Shown: positions 19,564 through 27,195 of the stretch, piece by piece
How the letters are laid out: the number at the start of each line of letters is the position of its first letter
Numbering within the stretch: position 1 is the stretch's first letter
Origin: Pedobacter yulinensis
GTDB lineage: Bacteria; Bacteroidota; Bacteroidia; Sphingobacteriales; Sphingobacteriaceae
Assembly (NCBI RefSeq): GCF_003029735.1
Contig: NZ_KZ686270.1
Span: 62,001 to 126,000, forward strand
DNA length: 64,000 nucleotides
Reading direction: 5' to 3'
The notes under the pieces: model-generated
What the model was told of the DNA's origin: nothing
Seen by the model: the letters and a program-made list of their open reading frames with translations, nothing else
Database searches by the model: none
Made by a program: the position numbers and the translations under genes

Positions 19564-20424
19564 ATGAAAAAAGAAAACAGCTGTCCGACCCCCAATGGTA
19601 CCCTGCTGATCGTTGGCGGGCATGAAGACAAAACCGGCATACCTGAAACAAAAGTTCAGAAAGCCAACTACCATCCGCTCGAGGTGCTGCGTACGTTTAT
19701 TGAACTTACCGGAAAAAAGCAGCCGGCCATCGAGCTCATTACAACGGCCAGTTCAGCAGGCGAGGAAACATTTGCTGACTATGAAGCGGCATTCCGGGAA
19801 CTTGCCTTACCGGTGCCCGGCCACATACACCACGACAAACGCACCGACGTTCGCGATCCGGACCTGTCAGCGCGCCTGAAAAACGCAGACGGCGTGTTTT
19901 TTACCGGAGGCGACCAACTGAAGCTCACCTCGCTCTACGGGGGGACGGAGTTGCTTTATATTTTGAAACAGCGTTACATCGGTGACGGACTTGTACTTGC
20001 CGGCACCAGTGCCGGCGCTATGGCCATGTCAACGCCCATGATTTTTGCGGGAAATAAAGAAAGCCAGCAGCTAACCGGCGAAGTAAAAGTAACGACAGGC
20101 CTGGAATTCCTGAAAGATGTCTGCATCGATACCCATTTTGTAGACCGCGGGCGGTTTGTCAGGATGGCGCAGGTCATCGCCACTAACCCAACCTGCATCG
20201 GCCTGGGGATTGAAGAAGATACGGCCGTAACGATCAAAAACGGAAACGAACTTGAAGTAATTGGCAGCGGAACGGTCATCATCATTGATGGGTTCCAGAT
20301 TTCAGATTCAAACATACTTGAATACGGTACGGGCAAGACCATTTCCATCCAGGACCTCAACGTCAAACTGCTGGCCAAAGGCGATCGTTACCGGATTCCC
20401 AGGATGAACCCGCCGCACCTCTAA
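19564..20424 (+). CDS. cphB: cyanophycinase (peptidase family S51)
   Basis: This is a 286-residue serine exopeptidase of family S51 that releases beta-Asp-Arg dipeptides from cyanophycin. The start chosen is ATG 19564 (MKKENSC); upstream codons in frame run through the intergenic gap and are unlikely to be used. The N-terminal GTLLIVGGHEDK, GVFFTGGDQLKLTSL and nucleophile motif GTSAGAMAMS (Ser near residue 153) are all present, with THFVDRGRFVRM downstream, as in CphB. No cyanophycin synthetase (cphA) is in the window, which is notable because the two genes are often adjacent. A peptidase acting on other beta-aspartyl peptides is an alternative. Confidence 0.88.
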   Translation: MKKENSCPTPNGTLLIVGGHEDKTGIPETKVQKANYHPLEVLRTFIELTGKKQPAIELITTASSAGEETFADYEAAFRELALPVPGHIHHDKRTDVRDPDLSARLKNADGVFFTGGDQLKLTSLYGGTELLYILKQRYIGDGLVLAGTSAGAMAMSTPMIFAGNKESQQLTGEVKVTTGLEFLKDVCIDTHFVDRGRFVRMAQVIATNPTCIGLGIEEDTAVTIKNGNELEVIGSGTVIIIDGFQISDSNILEYGTGKTISIQDLNVKLLAKGDRYRIPRMNPPHL

Positions 20425-20459
20425 CCGGACTGCCGTTGCCTGCCGCGAATGGCAGCCTG

Positions 20460-22190
20460 TCAGACCACCTTGCTGGCCAGACGCGTACGCAGTTCTTCCA
20501 GTTGAAAGGGTTTGTGCAGGTAGTCGTCCATTCCGCATTCGATCACCCGGCGCTGGATCTGGTCAGAAACCGAAGCCGTCAGGGCTATGATGTAGGTCGA
20601 GGCTTTTTTCGGGTCTTCGAGCTGCCTGATCCGTTTAGTGGCCTCCATACCATCGAGCACCGGCATGTGCATGTCCATCAGGATCAGGTCAAAATCTTTC
20701 TTTTCCATCAGCGCAAGCACCTCTTCGCCGTTTTCGGCAATATCTGCGCTGATGTTCCAACGCCTGAAAAGCTGCTGCATGAAGAAAATATTCATCATGT
20801 TATCTTCTGCCAGCAGGATGCGCAGACGGCTCAGGTCCAGTTCTTCAGTTACAGCTGCCGCTGCCTGCGTTTCAGAAATGATCGGTTCAGTTTCTTCGAG
20901 GCGCAGGTCAAAATGGAACTGCGTTCCTTTGCCGGGACGGCTTTCCAGGTGAATTTCGCTGCCAAACATCTCGACCAGCTGGCGCACAATGGCCAGCCCC
21001 AGCCCTGTTCCGCCAAACTTTCTGGTTGTACTGACCGAAGCCTGCTGAAAAGGCTCAAAAATGTGTTTCTGCTGGCTCTCCGAAATTCCTATGCCTGTAT
21101 CGCGAACAGCAAACCTGATCGTATACCCGCCATCAGTGGCATCCAGCACGGCTGCACTCATTTCGACCTCCCCCGCCTCGGTAAATTTAATGGCATTGCC
21201 CACCAGGTTGTACATGATCTGGTTCAGACGTGCCGGGTCGCCGCTAAAATATTTACCGCTCAGGCGGGGATCAATTGAAACCTTGAAAGCAAGCGCCTTT
21301 TCGTCGGCTTTAAACTTCATGCCTTGCCCGATGTTGTGGATGAGCCTGGAGAGGCTAAACGGGGTTGATTCCAGTTCCAGTTTTCCCGATTCAAGTTTAT
21401 TGATATCCAGGATGTCGTTGATCAGCGTCAGCAGCCCTTCTGCAGAATACTTCAGCACATCGAGCTGTTCTTTCTGTTTGGCATTCGCATTGTCAGCAAT
21501 GAGCAACCCTGCAATACCGATCACGGAGTTCAGCGGCGTACGCAGTTCGTGCGACATGGTAGAGAGGAAATTGCTTTTTGTCTCCGCTACTTCGGCAAGC
21601 CGCTTGCTGAGCGAAGCGCTTTGCTCAAGGTTGTCAAACAACACCCGGTGAAAATACCAGTGCGACAGCAGGATAACCAGGAAATTTATAGCAACATACA
21701 GATCAGACAGCATGCCCGGCAAGGGTTGCAGGCCAGTCCAGCGGAAACCAATATAATGGACGAGCACAACGCCGGCCGCGGCAATGACCGTATAGACGGC
21801 GCCCCAGACCCGGCCCAGGCCATAAAAGGCTGAGATAACGACCATGAATATACATTGCACCGTTACAACGTCGCTACCGGTATAGACGTTGAAGGCACGG
21901 TAATAAATATGCAGGATCGTACCAATAACGGCATAGTGAATGCCCCAGTAGGCCAGCCTCGGAAACCTGCGCAAGAGCAAAATCAGTAATGCCGAGGTCA
22001 CCATCAGGCGGATGGAACGTACACTCCCTTTTCCGGCATGGTTGTATACCGCGTCGTACAAATAAATTCCGCCCTTGATGATGTTGGCGCCAAGCATCAG
22101 GTAAAAGAGCCTGAGCTGAGCTTCCAGGAGCGAGGTGCCCCCGCCCGGCCCGGCCCCTGACGAAAGTAATTTCGAAAATCTGCCTGTCAT
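20460..22190 (-). CDS. hybrid sensor histidine kinase / response regulator
   Basis: This is a 576-residue membrane kinase. I chose ATG 22190 because a promoter-like TAGCTTTG lies within the longer upstream frame (ATG 22256). About six transmembrane helices occupy the first 180 residues and no extracytoplasmic sensor domain is seen. A HisKA domain follows with SHELRTPLNSVIG (phospho-acceptor His 214), then a HATPase with NLVGNAIKF, DTGIGI and GGTGLGLAIV. A C-terminal receiver has LLAEDN, the phosphorylated Asp in LILMDMHMP (Asp 506), and KPF. There is no output domain or partner regulator next door, so phosphate may pass to an unlinked protein. It is convergent with the cyanophycinase, 35 bases apart. 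Confidence 0.9.
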   Translation of the reverse strand: MTGRFSKLLSSGAGPGGGTSLLEAQLRLFYLMLGANIIKGGIYLYDAVYNHAGKGSVRSIRLMVTSALLILLLRRFPRLAYWGIHYAVIGTILHIYYRAFNVYTGSDVVTVQCIFMVVISAFYGLGRVWGAVYTVIAAAGVVLVHYIGFRWTGLQPLPGMLSDLYVAINFLVILLSHWYFHRVLFDNLEQSASLSKRLAEVAETKSNFLSTMSHELRTPLNSVIGIAGLLIADNANAKQKEQLDVLKYSAEGLLTLINDILDINKLESGKLELESTPFSLSRLIHNIGQGMKFKADEKALAFKVSIDPRLSGKYFSGDPARLNQIMYNLVGNAIKFTEAGEVEMSAAVLDATDGGYTIRFAVRDTGIGISESQQKHIFEPFQQASVSTTRKFGGTGLGLAIVRQLVEMFGSEIHLESRPGKGTQFHFDLRLEETEPIISETQAAAAVTEELDLSRLRILLAEDNMMNIFFMQQLFRRWNISADIAENGEEVLALMEKKDFDLILMDMHMPVLDGMEATKRIRQLEDPKKASTYIIALTASVSDQIQRRVIECGMDDYLHKPFQLEELRTRLASKVV

Positions 22191-22235
22191 AGTGGTTTGC
22201 TCGTGTGCTGCCCGCAGCGGTTGCCGCAGCGACCG

Positions 22236-22243
22236 CAAAGCTA
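22236..22243 (-). promoter_or_regulatory. candidate -7 element for the hybrid kinase
   Basis: Read on the minus strand this is TAGCTTTG, an exact TAnnTTTG match, 45 bases upstream of ATG 22190. It supports that start over the ATG at 22256, which lies upstream of the element. A matching -33 element is not clear. Confidence 0.4.
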
Positions 22244-22410
22244 AGAAATTCTGCATGACGCGATTGCATGCCGGTGCCCGCTGGCACTAAAATGACATCA
22301 GGAAGGTTTTTTGCGGTTGGTAACCTGGACGCTCCCATCCGTTCATCTCCGAACGGCATGCGGCAGCTGCATTGCGCCAGTTAGCCGGCCTGTGCACCAT
22401 GCCATTCAAA

Positions 22411-22441
22411 ATGTCCGGAAGGTAGGGAACCCTCCGGACAT
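22411..22441. terminator. terminator hairpin downstream of the 22448 gene
   Basis: ATGTCCGGAAGG and CCTCCGGACAT form an 11-pair stem with one bulge and an 8-base loop. The stem is flanked by TTTTT on the plus strand and by TTTT on the minus strand. It sits 7 bases past the stop of the minus-strand gene ending at 22448 and so probably terminates it. Confidence 0.75.
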
Positions 22442-22447
22442 TTTTAC

Positions 22448-23176
22448 TCAGTGCCTGTTATAATGATCTACCGCATCTTCCAGGTGCCTTCCCGCCGATG
22501 CTCCGGTAGTATACCCGCCAACGGCAAGACCGCTGCCGATGCCAAGCAGCAGCAGACTCGCCCCAAACTGCGGGCGCCTTCCGGCAGAAAGGTTGGTGTT
22601 TGCTCCCGTAACAAGGAAAGCTGCAAGGCCCCCCAGGATTGCGGCGCCCGCCGCACCGTACATAATGGTTGAGGTTCTCCTTTTTTGCCTGTAGCGCTCC
22701 AGTATAGCCAGGCTTTGCGGATTATCTGCCAGATCCCCGGACAGGTTGGCGTAGCTAACACGTTTCAGGTCTTCAAATCCCTTGTTGTAATACATTCGCG
22801 TATCGACCATTTCGGGCACAGGCCGGCGGCGGCCATAATACCCGCTGCCCACATCGCCCAGGTAAGGTTGCTGCTGGTAAAGGTTGAGCCGGCCTTCCAA
22901 AATGCGTTCAGAAAAGGAAGAAACGTTTGCAAGGTTCAACCGGCGTGTGTTGGCGAAAAAACCTTCATCACTGCTGAAGAACTTAACCTGCGAAGCGGGT
23001 ACCCGCCGCGAGTCGGCACGGAAATAAAATGAATTCAAGGCATCGGCCCGCAGCCTGATGCGTTCTGCCTGTACCAGCGAGTCTGAATACAGGTAAAGGT
23101 AATTCCCTGAGGGCTGCTGCTGCGCCCGTGCGCCAAGGCCATAGCAGGCCAGGGCGATGATGAATAAATTTTTCAT
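22448..23176 (-). CDS. exported hypothetical protein with glycine-rich C-terminal membrane segments
   Basis: I do not recognise a family. The ATG at 23176 gives 242 residues with a signal peptide ending GLGARAQQ. The middle part is rich in Tyr, Arg and Asn, with no catalytic motif. Near the C-terminus, two hydrophobic Gly/Ala-rich segments (MYGAAGAAILGGLAAFLV and LLLLGIGSGLAVGGY) look like a transmembrane hairpin. SDSLVQAERIRLR resembles strands in small Bacteroidota envelope proteins. It is monocistronic: the divergent SMUG2 gene lies upstream and a terminator lies directly downstream. Confidence 0.7.
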   Translation of the reverse strand: MKNLFIIALACYGLGARAQQQPSGNYLYLYSDSLVQAERIRLRADALNSFYFRADSRRVPASQVKFFSSDEGFFANTRRLNLANVSSFSERILEGRLNLYQQQPYLGDVGSGYYGRRRPVPEMVDTRMYYNKGFEDLKRVSYANLSGDLADNPQSLAILERYRQKRRTSTIMYGAAGAAILGGLAAFLVTGANTNLSAGRRPQFGASLLLLGIGSGLAVGGYTTGASAGRHLEDAVDHYNRH

Positions 23177-23328
23177 ATCGGTTACATGTGTGTGTGTAAT
23201 CAATACTACTTAAAAAGAAAGAAAATAACCAGACTGTAATCAATTCGGTACGAAGGGCGATAAAACGGCTGGGCAGCGACAGAAACGAAGAAATAACAGT
23301 TGCCCCCGAGGCGGCTTTCCTAAATGTT

Positions 23329-23336
23329 TACTTTTG
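23329..23336 (+). promoter_or_regulatory. candidate -7 element abutting the SMUG2 start
   Basis: TACTTTTG is an exact TAnnTTTG match that ends three bases before the ATG at 23340. The expected start of transcription falls on or next to the start codon, so the message may be leaderless or nearly so. Confidence 0.45.
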
Positions 23337-23339
23337 TGT

Positions 23340-24038
23340 ATGACCTTTGCCGAACAAGTGATCCGTTACAACCGCAACCTGGAATACACCGGTCTGCCGC
23401 TACCGCCGGGCATCCGGGTCATGAATCCTTTTAGAGAGAATGCCCTGGCACTTGAACTTTCTGAAGCGTTTTACCGGAAGTATTACAGCGACGACCGGCC
23501 GCGGCAGCTGATATTGGGCATTAACCCAGGCCGGTTCGGCGCCGGTCTCACCGGAGTACCCTTCACGGATCCGAAACGCATGGAAAGTGTCTGCGGACTT
23601 CCTTTCCCTGGAAAGCCGGCCCATGAACCTTCGTCGGTCTTCATCTATGAGGTTATTGCCGCTTACGGCGGACCTGAAAAATTTTACGGCGATTTTTTGA
23701 TCAACTCTTTGTCGCCCCTGGGGTTTGTCGCCGTAGACAACGCTGGGAAAGAAAAAAACTACAATTATTACGACAGCGCGGCTTTATTGGCGGCCACCGG
23801 CGGCTATATCGTTGATAACATCAGGACACTGAAAAACCTGAACATAACCAGAGACCGCTGTTTTTGCCTCGGCACCGGCCAAAACGAGAAATTTCTGCGC
23901 AAACTGAACGAGCAACATCAGTTTTTTCCGCACATCACCGCGCTGGAACACCCGCGGTTTATCATGCAATACAAACAAAAAGACCTCGGGAGTTATGTCG
24001 ACAAATACCTCGCTGCATTGCGCGGGGCAACAGCCTGA
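23340..24038 (+). CDS. uracil-DNA glycosylase, SMUG2/DUF4918 type
   Basis: This is a 232-residue DNA-repair enzyme that would remove uracil from DNA. ATG 23340 is preferred over an in-frame TTG at 23334, which overlaps the promoter element. The catalytic-loop motif LILGINPGRFGAGLTG, near residue 60, is the SMUG motif 1 (GxNPG). The second motif HPRF in the C-terminal third is the DNA-intercalation loop. FPGKPAHEPSS and LINSLSPLGF are typical of the DUF4918 group, whose Pedobacter heparinus member was characterised as SMUG2. It stands alone, between divergent and convergent neighbours. Activity is inferred from these motifs. Confidence 0.85.
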   Translation: MTFAEQVIRYNRNLEYTGLPLPPGIRVMNPFRENALALELSEAFYRKYYSDDRPRQLILGINPGRFGAGLTGVPFTDPKRMESVCGLPFPGKPAHEPSSVFIYEVIAAYGGPEKFYGDFLINSLSPLGFVAVDNAGKEKNYNYYDSAALLAATGGYIVDNIRTLKNLNITRDRCFCLGTGQNEKFLRKLNEQHQFFPHITALEHPRFIMQYKQKDLGSYVDKYLAALRGATA

Positions 24039-24042
24039 CCTG

Positions 24043-24963
24043 CTAGGGGGTGCTGCGGCGTATACCCTTTTTCCGGTCGGCCTGGTGTTTGAGCGCCCGG
24101 TCAGGGTAATCGGTTATAATGCCATCAACTCCCATCAGCAGCATTTTCTCCATTAAAGGTACGTCATTTACCACCCCGGTAATGACCCGCGTGCCATCCC
24201 GGTGCGCAGCTGCAACGAAATCCGGGCTTACGGTCGCGCTTGAGATACTGACGTAAGCGGGTTTAAAACCAAGGAAAGCCAGGTTCGCGGCATAATCTTC
24301 TTCACCCTTCCTAATCAGGTAAGCGACCTCCTGCCGGGGATAAGTATGGTGCAATACCTGCAGGATCCGGGCATCGTAAGACTGGATGGTGACCCGCTTC
24401 TGTAAACCGCGCCGCACAATCTGCGCCATAACAAGCCTGACAAATGTTTCCGGTTCTGGCTGGCTGATGCCATCTGCACCTGGAGTTGTTTTAATCTCTA
24501 TGCTGTAGCGAACCGGTCTACGCCGGTTTACGCGGCAATACCGCTCCACGCTGTCCAGCAGATCGCCCAGCAGCGGCCGGTAAACCGGCGTCTTTTTCTG
24601 ATCCGGAAAGTCGGCATGGGGCTTCATTCCGCCGTCGTACTTCCTGATGCTGTCATAGCGCATCTGGTACAACAAGAGTTTCCTGGATTCTGCTTTACTG
24701 ATCGCTGACCCGTCAGGCTTCAGCATAAAAGCAGCAGCCATGAAAGGGTCATGAGAAACCACCACCGCTTGGTCCTGTGAAATGACACAGTCAAACTCGA
24801 GCGTCGGTGTGCCCAGATCAATGGCATGGTACATGGCTGGAATGGAATTTTCGGGCATCAGCCCCCTGCAGCCCCGGTGGCCCTGAATATCCATTTTATA
24901 CTGGGCCTGAACCCATAAAGCCTGGAACAGCAGGAGTGTAAGCGCAGCCGGTTTCGTTTTCAT
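24043..24963 (-). CDS. glycerophosphodiester phosphodiesterase family protein
   Basis: This is a 306-residue secreted enzyme with a signal peptide of about 1-20. It would hydrolyse glycerophosphodiesters to glycerol-3-phosphate and an alcohol. The GDPD signature is clear: HRGCRGLMPENS (His 29, Arg 30, Glu 38), then LEFDCVIS with the metal-binding Glu, and VVSHDPF with the second catalytic His. The C-terminal GVDGIITDYPDRAL is the usual closing strand. The gene is convergent with SMUG2, four bases apart, and no partner transporter is adjacent. Confidence 0.9.
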   Translation of the reverse strand: MKTKPAALTLLLFQALWVQAQYKMDIQGHRGCRGLMPENSIPAMYHAIDLGTPTLEFDCVISQDQAVVVSHDPFMAAAFMLKPDGSAISKAESRKLLLYQMRYDSIRKYDGGMKPHADFPDQKKTPVYRPLLGDLLDSVERYCRVNRRRPVRYSIEIKTTPGADGISQPEPETFVRLVMAQIVRRGLQKRVTIQSYDARILQVLHHTYPRQEVAYLIRKGEEDYAANLAFLGFKPAYVSISSATVSPDFVAAAHRDGTRVITGVVNDVPLMEKMLLMGVDGIITDYPDRALKHQADRKKGIRRSTP

Positions 24964-25085
24964 GTCGCGTCATGTATGCCCGTAAAACTAAATAAATAAA
25001 ATGAAAGCATTTTAAATCTTCCGCATCAAAAATTGGCACTGCAAAATTCGCTATAATGGCTCTTTCGGGAAGATCCACTTGCGGC

Positions 25086-25093
25086 TATTTTTG
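25086..25093 (+). promoter_or_regulatory. candidate -7 element for the cysteine hydrolase gene
   Basis: TATTTTTG matches TAnnTTTG exactly and ends 20 bases before ATG 25114. No good -33 box is seen. Confidence 0.4.
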
Positions 25094-25113
25094 AATCATC
25101 CAATCCCAACAAC

Positions 25114-25692
25114 ATGAAAATCACACCACACACAGCCTTGCTGATGATTGATATCCAGGAGGCTTTCAAAGACATCGCCTATTGGGGTGGCAGCCGCAAC
25201 AACCCGGGTGCAGAGTCACAGATAGCGGCGCTTCTGCAGGCATGGCGCCAGGCTTCACTGCCCCTTTTCCATATCAGGCATTGTTCTGTAAGCCCCGGAT
25301 CGCCCCTGCAGGACGGCCTTCCAGGTAATGCGTTTATGGAGGTTGCCCGGCCGCTTCCCGGCGAAACGGTCATCAGCAAAAGTGCAAACAGCGCTTTTAT
25401 CGGGACCGACCTGTTAACGCAACTGCAGGCGGCCGGCATCGAAGCGGTTGTTGTAGCCGGATTCACGACAGATCATTGCGTATCCACGACCGCGCGCATG
25501 GCTGCCAACCTGGGTTTTCAGACCACCGTGCTGGACGATGCTACCGTCGCCTTTGCCAAAACCGGCCATGATGGGAAGGCGTTTTCAGCAGAAACCATCC
25601 ACGATGTGTCGCTGGCCAGCCTGAACGGCGAGTTTGCCGAGATTACCGACACAGCGACTCTTCTGACCCAGCTTAGCGCCGAGCAGGTTTAG
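25114..25692 (+). CDS. cysteine hydrolase, isochorismatase-like family
   Basis: This is a 192-residue alpha/beta hydrolase of the isochorismatase/nicotinamidase superfamily. The catalytic triad is visible: Asp 13 in LMIDIQEAF, Lys in VISKSANSAF, and Cys in GFTTDHCVSTTARMA near residue 124, preceded by the family cis-peptide region VVVAGFTT. The metal-binding histidine pattern of nicotinamidases is not obvious, so the substrate is open. The DUF1801 gene follows after 36 bases on the same strand, and the two are likely co-transcribed. Confidence 0.88.
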   Translation: MKITPHTALLMIDIQEAFKDIAYWGGSRNNPGAESQIAALLQAWRQASLPLFHIRHCSVSPGSPLQDGLPGNAFMEVARPLPGETVISKSANSAFIGTDLLTQLQAAGIEAVVVAGFTTDHCVSTTARMAANLGFQTTVLDDATVAFAKTGHDGKAFSAETIHDVSLASLNGEFAEITDTATLLTQLSAEQV

Positions 25693-25728
25693 TTTGAAAT
25701 TCGGAGGCTTTTGACGACCTTCGGAAAG

Positions 25729-26088
25729 ATGGAAGATGAGCTGAGCCCCCTCGATGCCTATTTCGCCGCGCGGCCTGAACCGGAACGGTCCTGTCTTCAT
25801 TTCCTGCGCAGGCTGATCCTGCAACTGGATCCGGCGATGACCGAAGCGTGGAAATACCGCATGCCGTTTTATTACCTGCACGGAAAAATGTTCTGTTACC
25901 TCAGGCACCACCGGCAGTACCGGCAGCCGTATATCGGCATCATGGAAGGCCGCAGACTCAGCCACCCACTGCTGCTTGCCGAAGGGCGCGCCCGGGTGCG
26001 GATCCTGCTGGTAGATCCACACCAGGACCTGGACGCTGGAACGATCAGCTCAATTCTGCTGGAAGCGCGGCGCTTTTACCCAAACTAA
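25729..26088 (+). CDS. DUF1801 domain protein
   Basis: This is a 119-residue cytoplasmic protein of the DUF1801/YdhG fold. LDAYFAARPEPERSCLHFLRRLIL is the usual N-terminal helix pair, and EAWKYRMPFYYLHGKMFCYL matches the core strand motif in which a Trp-Lys-x-Pro segment is typical. ATG 25729 is preferred; a TTG at 25711, three bases after a GGAGG, would add six residues. Its last 44 bases overlap tail-to-tail with the PepSY gene on the other strand. The molecular function of the family is not known. Confidence 0.8.
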   Translation: MEDELSPLDAYFAARPEPERSCLHFLRRLILQLDPAMTEAWKYRMPFYYLHGKMFCYLRHHRQYRQPYIGIMEGRRLSHPLLLAEGRARVRILLVDPHQDLDAGTISSILLEARRFYPN

Positions 26089-27193
26089 GACGCAATTTGC
26101 GATGCCTGCGTGTGCGCGGCTTCCTTTTCCGGCCTTTTTTCCACCAGATGATAAAGCCGGTTACCGGCAAACTGGCCGCGGTCAGGCTTGCGAGACAGGC
26201 CAGAATCTTTCCGGGCAGGCCGAACAGCTGCCCCGTGTGCAGGTCATAGTTCAGTGCTTCGGCCTTGTCAGCACGGCTAAACGAAGGATACAGTTTATAG
26301 CGCTTTAGTGTACCGTTCTCTGCGTTGAAGAAAAAAGTGTGTTGTTTCCGGTACCACTTGTAGGGGAAAAGCAGCCGGAGCCGCAGTTCGCCGTTCTTAC
26401 GAACTGAAAACGAGGCCTGGCCTGCACCAGGGTAGCGTAACGACGCCCATTCATACATTTGCCGGTACATTGCCGGCTCGTTCCCAGAAAAGCGAACGGG
26501 TGTCGCAGGAACTATGCCCTCGCTAATCCGGGATCCCGTGAAGAAGGCAACCGCCGATTTGACTTCTTTAAAAGCAAAGAACAACCCCGAACAGGCTGTA
26601 ATCAGCAGTACGAACGAGGCGTAAAAGCCAAGCACATTATGCAGATCGTAATTGAGGCGTTTGAACGAAGCTTTTCGTTTAATCGTAAGCGATTGCCTGA
26701 GCAGCCGCAGCTGCCCCGGGAACCAAAGAATAAGCCCGGTGGCCAGCATGAGCACGAAGATCACTACAGACCACTTGATGATCGCTTTGCCTGTCTCACC
26801 AAGGAGCAGCGAAATATGAATAGACTGAACAACCGCCAGCCAGTCCTGCCCACCCCTGTGTACCACCAGGCCCGTGTACGGATCGAGGAAAAGGACCCGC
26901 TGGTCTTTTGTAACCATGGCCACCGTGGCACCGGGCTGTTGTTCGGTAACCCGCACCTGCATGATCTTGCTGCCCTGTGCGGCAAGCCGTGCCGAATCCA
27001 GCAGCCGGTCAAGCGTCAGCCGGGGCTGTGCACGCGCCGGTACGCTGAGGTAGTCGGCCTGCGACCATTGCCGCAGTTCAGCTTCGAAAACATACAGGCA
27101 GCCTGTCAGCCCGATAATAATGACGATCAGTCCGGTGGCCAGTCCCAGCCAGAGGTGCAGTTTGCCTGCTAATTTTTTCAAACCGCGCAACAT
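26045..27193 (-). CDS. PepSY-associated inner-membrane protein
   Basis: This is a 382-residue inner-membrane protein with about four transmembrane helices. The N-terminal helix follows KLHLWLGLATGLIVIIIGLTG, the hallmark of the PepSY_TM family. PepSY-like periplasmic loops contain VVHRGGQDW and LSLLLGETGKAIIKW-type segments (the actual text is IHISLLLGETGKAIIKW). Conserved His residues in YDLHNVLGFYA and NYDLHTGQLFG could bind haem, as in PiuB-like iron reductases. It lies two bases after the TonB receptor stop, so a joint role in iron or siderophore uptake and reduction is inferred. The C-terminus is Arg/Lys-rich. Confidence 0.88.
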   Translation of the reverse strand: MLRGLKKLAGKLHLWLGLATGLIVIIIGLTGCLYVFEAELRQWSQADYLSVPARAQPRLTLDRLLDSARLAAQGSKIMQVRVTEQQPGATVAMVTKDQRVLFLDPYTGLVVHRGGQDWLAVVQSIHISLLLGETGKAIIKWSVVIFVLMLATGLILWFPGQLRLLRQSLTIKRKASFKRLNYDLHNVLGFYASFVLLITACSGLFFAFKEVKSAVAFFTGSRISEGIVPATPVRFSGNEPAMYRQMYEWASLRYPGAGQASFSVRKNGELRLRLLFPYKWYRKQHTFFFNAENGTLKRYKLYPSFSRADKAEALNYDLHTGQLFGLPGKILACLASLTAASLPVTGFIIWWKKGRKRKPRTRRHRKLRLSLGKSAALPAELS

Positions 27194-27195
27194 GA

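Noticed and set aside
20436..21278. Long plus-strand open frame of 280 codons over the hybrid kinase gene
   Set aside because: It lies antisense to the HATPase and receiver regions, whose motifs are all intact on the minus strand. Its product has no recognisable domain.
26459..27172. Plus-strand open frame of 237 codons over the PepSY gene
   Set aside because: The PepSY protein has conserved membrane helices and histidines on the minus strand, and the antisense product is polar and low in order.
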